From: Actinomycetes bacterium
GTDB lineage: Bacteria; Actinomycetota; Acidimicrobiia; Acidimicrobiales; JAAEMS01
Length of the DNA stretch: 35,069 nucleotides
Reading direction: 5' to 3'
Assembly (NCBI GenBank): GCA_024225275.1
Contig: JAAEMS010000105.1
Coordinates: 1 to 35,069 of the forward strand
In this document: positions 33,724 through 35,069 of the stretch, piece by piece
Position numbering within the stretch: the stretch's first letter is position 1
Layout of the letters: every line of letters starts with the position of its first letter
Translations under genes and position numbers: made by a program
Notes under the pieces: model-generated
Told to the model about the DNA's origin: nothing
Database searches by the model: none
Seen by the model: the letters and a program-made list of their open reading frames with translations, nothing else

Positions 33724-34596
33724 ATGACACACGTCCGCTACATCGATCGCACCCGCGAGTACTACCTGGGTCAGGGCTACGACAAGCCCTACCGGTGGGC
33801 CGAGAACGACGACATCCCGTTCACGCCTCTCACCAAGCCACTGTCCGAGTGCCGGGTGGCCATCGTGTCGACCAGCGACATCAAGGTGCGCCGTGACGAC
33901 CCCGAAGACGTCAATCTGTTCGGCGTGGGCAACGTCTACTCGCTGCCCTCCGATATCGCGGTCGAGCGTCTCCACAGCCGCCAGGAGCACTTCGACCAGC
34001 ACGCCACGACTCTGGACGACATCAACGCTTTCTACCCGGTTCAGCGTCTCCAGGAGATGGTCGAGTCCGGCCGCATCGACAGCCTCGCCGACCGCTTCCA
34101 CGGGGTCTACACCGCCTACAGCCAGCGTAAGACCAGCGAGGCCGACGCCCCCGAGGTGCTCAAGCGTCTCCACGAGGACGAGGTCGACGTCGTCCTACTC
34201 ACCCCGGTCTGACCGGTCTGCCACCAGACCGTGAGTCTGGTCAGCCGCTACCTCGAGGCCAACGGCATTCCCACCGTGGTCTTCGGTACCGCTCGCGACA
34301 TCGTCGAGTCGTGCGGCGTGGCCCGCTTCGTGTTCACCGACTTCCCGCTGGGCAACCCGTGCGGTGAGTCGTTCGACACCGATCAGCAGGCCGAGATCGT
34401 CGAGCTCGGGTTCCAGCAGCTCGAGAAGGCCAGTGGGCCCACAACCGTCGAGACCGCCTATGAGTGGCGGGGTGGCGACGAGTGGAAGGCCAAGATCTTC
34501 ACCGAGGAGCAGCCCTTCCTCGAGGGTGAGGCCTACGACAACTGGATGGCGGCCAAGGAGCGCTACCGCCAGAAGAAGGCCGCAGGCGAGGTGTGA
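33724..34596 (+). CDS. PrdB/GrdB-like selenoprotein (in-frame UGA as Sec163)
   Basis: The frame runs from ATG 33724 to TGA 34594-34596 with a single internal TGA at 34210-34212, giving 290 residues with selenocysteine at 163. Codons on both sides are in the same frame and have the same G/C-biased third positions. The protein resembles the selenoprotein B family of glycine/sarcosine/betaine reductase and D-proline reductase. The motif LLTPV-U-PVCHQTVSLVSRYLE is a UxxC redox site. Cysteine-containing homologues, as I recall, read CPVC at this place. Around it are RVAIVSTSDIKVR in the N-terminal half and PTVVFGTARDIVESCGVARF then FTDFPLGNPCG after it. A hairpin directly after the UGA fits a bacterial SECIS. 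The size is nearer PrdB (about 240 residues) than GrdB (about 430). It is coupled to a CxxC redoxin. Substrate unknown. Confidence 0.82.
34210..34241 (+). promoter_or_regulatory. Candidate bacterial SECIS hairpin after in-frame UGA
   Basis: Starting at the UGA (34210-34212), two mutually exclusive perfect 7-bp stems can form. One is CGGTCTG/CAGACCG (34214-34231, 4-nt loop CCAC). The other is ACCAGAC/GTCTGGT (34223-34241, loop CGTGA). The second has its loop 17 nt after the UGA and a G in the second loop position, which fits the published bacterial SECIS pattern as I remember it. Such an element recruits SelB with selenocysteyl-tRNA. Confidence 0.65.
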
Positions 34597-34856
34597 ACTC
34601 CCCTTCTGCCCACTTTCCGCCTGCCGATGAGTTCGAGGTGCGGGTCTACTCGACCGTGATGTGTCAGCCGTGCGAGGCCCTGAAGCGGGATCTGCGCGCC
34701 GCCGGCATCCCGTTCAAGGTCTTCGACCCGATGCTCGACGAGGACGCGGGCGAGTTCCTCGACGAGCGCAGTATTCGCACCACCCCGGTGCTGACCGTGG
34801 GTGCCGACATCTACATCAACTACCACGCCGGCCTGGTGGACGAGCTGTTCGGCTAG
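34593..34856 (+). CDS. Glutaredoxin-like CxxC redoxin
   Basis: An 87-residue thioredoxin-fold protein of glutaredoxin/mycoredoxin size. The redox motif is MCQPC (Cys24, Cys27), and the cis-proline region is RTTPVLTVG (Thr64-Pro65). The pattern between them (LKRDLRAAGIPFKVFDPMLD) is the normal helix and strand 2. The GTG start overlaps the selenoprotein stop (GTGA at 34593-34596), so it is translationally coupled and is the likely reductant of that protein. That pairing is inferred from position. Its stop overlaps the convergent cyclase gene. Confidence 0.85.
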   Translation: MNSPSAHFPPADEFEVRVYSTVMCQPCEALKRDLRAAGIPFKVFDPMLDEDAGEFLDERSIRTTPVLTVGADIYINYHAGLVDELFG

Positions 34857-35068
34857 CCGCTCGCGGCCAGCGACCAGACGTCGACCGGCTCGACGTAGCC
34901 CTTCAAGGTCCGCTGACCGGCCGGCTGGCCCATGACGAACTTGGACTCGACCGACGGTAGGTCGGTCAGGACCTCGCCGGGCGCAGCGGCGTCGACCAAC
35001 CGCGACGCCACATTCACGATCGGCCCGTAGTAGTCGCCCAGCCGGAACACGACCTCGCCGGCACTGAC
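34853..35068 (-). CDS. Class III adenylate/guanylate cyclase, C-terminal part
   Basis: A partial gene that enters from the right edge of the window. The 71 visible C-terminal residues include VVFRLGDYYGPIVNVASRLV and DAAAPGEVLTD, the end of a class III nucleotidyl cyclase catalytic domain. The N-x-A-(S/A)-R-L segment carries the family's transition-state asparagine and arginine. The protein ends soon after the domain (GYVEPVDVWSLAASG). The upstream domains and substrate specificity residues are outside the window. It converges with the redoxin gene with a 3-nt overlap. Confidence 0.8.
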   Translation of the reverse strand, partial: VSAGEVVFRLGDYYGPIVNVASRLVDAAAPGEVLTDLPSVESKFVMGQPAGQRTLKGYVEPVDVWSLAASG

Positions 35069-35069
35069 C

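Noticed and set aside
34210..34212. TGA read as a nonsense mutation making two separate genes or a pseudogene
   Set aside because: The frame, similarity and codon bias continue without shift, the TGA sits at the redox-active position of a known selenoprotein family, and a SECIS-like hairpin follows.

Overview
The window is GC-rich, with strong G/C bias at third codon positions, frequent GTG and some TTG starts, and several start codons lying exactly 7-8 nt after a TAnnnT hexamer. Together with the gene content (DUF3097, an SCO6745-like protein, an ABC-F protein, an actinobacterial-type thiolase / HMG-CoA-synthase-like pair) this points to an actinobacterium, probably of the Acidimicrobiia; the class is inference. 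No rRNA, tRNA, CRISPR array, phage or transposase gene was seen.

Layout. (1) 74-8574: a catabolic island for N-methylated glycines. A dimethylglycine/sarcosine dehydrogenase-like flavoprotein and an IclR regulator are on the minus strand. The four subunits of heterotetrameric sarcosine oxidase (soxB-soxD-soxA-soxG) are on the plus strand with overlapping or nearly touching reading frames. A 10-bp inverted repeat covers the iclR start in the divergent promoter region. (2) 8556-13958, minus strand: a lipid/acyl-CoA cluster with an HMG-CoA-synthase-like/OB-fold fusion that has lost its expected cysteines, a thiolase, a MarR regulator, an acyl-CoA carboxyltransferase and a short unknown frame. 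(3) 14271-17016: a small unknown protein whose end overlaps the start of a membrane-bound GGDEF-EAL protein, followed by a 50-codon amidohydrolase relic. (4) 17172-20677: a hotdog thioesterase-like protein, an NfuA-type Fe-S carrier, an SCO6745-like protein and an M20 peptidase. (5) 20701-21780: an AbiEi-like/Vsr-fold nuclease gene bracketed by two 41-bp hairpin repeats. (6) 21805-24557: dusB, a DUF2461 gene and a ureohydrolase-like gene lacking key residues. (7) 24554-28390: a di-heme cytochrome c peroxidase, an SDR oxidoreductase and a gamma-glutamyltranspeptidase. (8) 28403-32713: a repeat-rich, partly decayed stretch with REP-like palindromes, a CbbX/SpoVK-type AAA ATPase, a frameshifted glyoxalase pseudogene, an ABC-F ATPase and a broken SGNH hydrolase. 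(9) 32811-35068: DUF3097, then a two-gene redox unit (a PrdB/GrdB-like protein with an in-frame UGA followed by a glutaredoxin-like protein), and the end of a class III nucleotide cyclase.

The most interesting item is at 33724-34856. The reading frame of the PrdB/GrdB-like protein is interrupted only by a single TGA placed as U in a UxxC redox motif, and a bacterial-SECIS-like hairpin follows it, so this is very probably a selenoprotein. It is coupled through a GTGA overlap to a small CxxC redoxin. Second is the nuclease gene bracketed by matching 41-bp palindromic repeats. Third are three intergenic clusters of a GGGGTC-T/A-GACCCC palindrome, two of which belong to a 50-bp inverted repeat pair (46/50 identical) about 28.4 kb apart.
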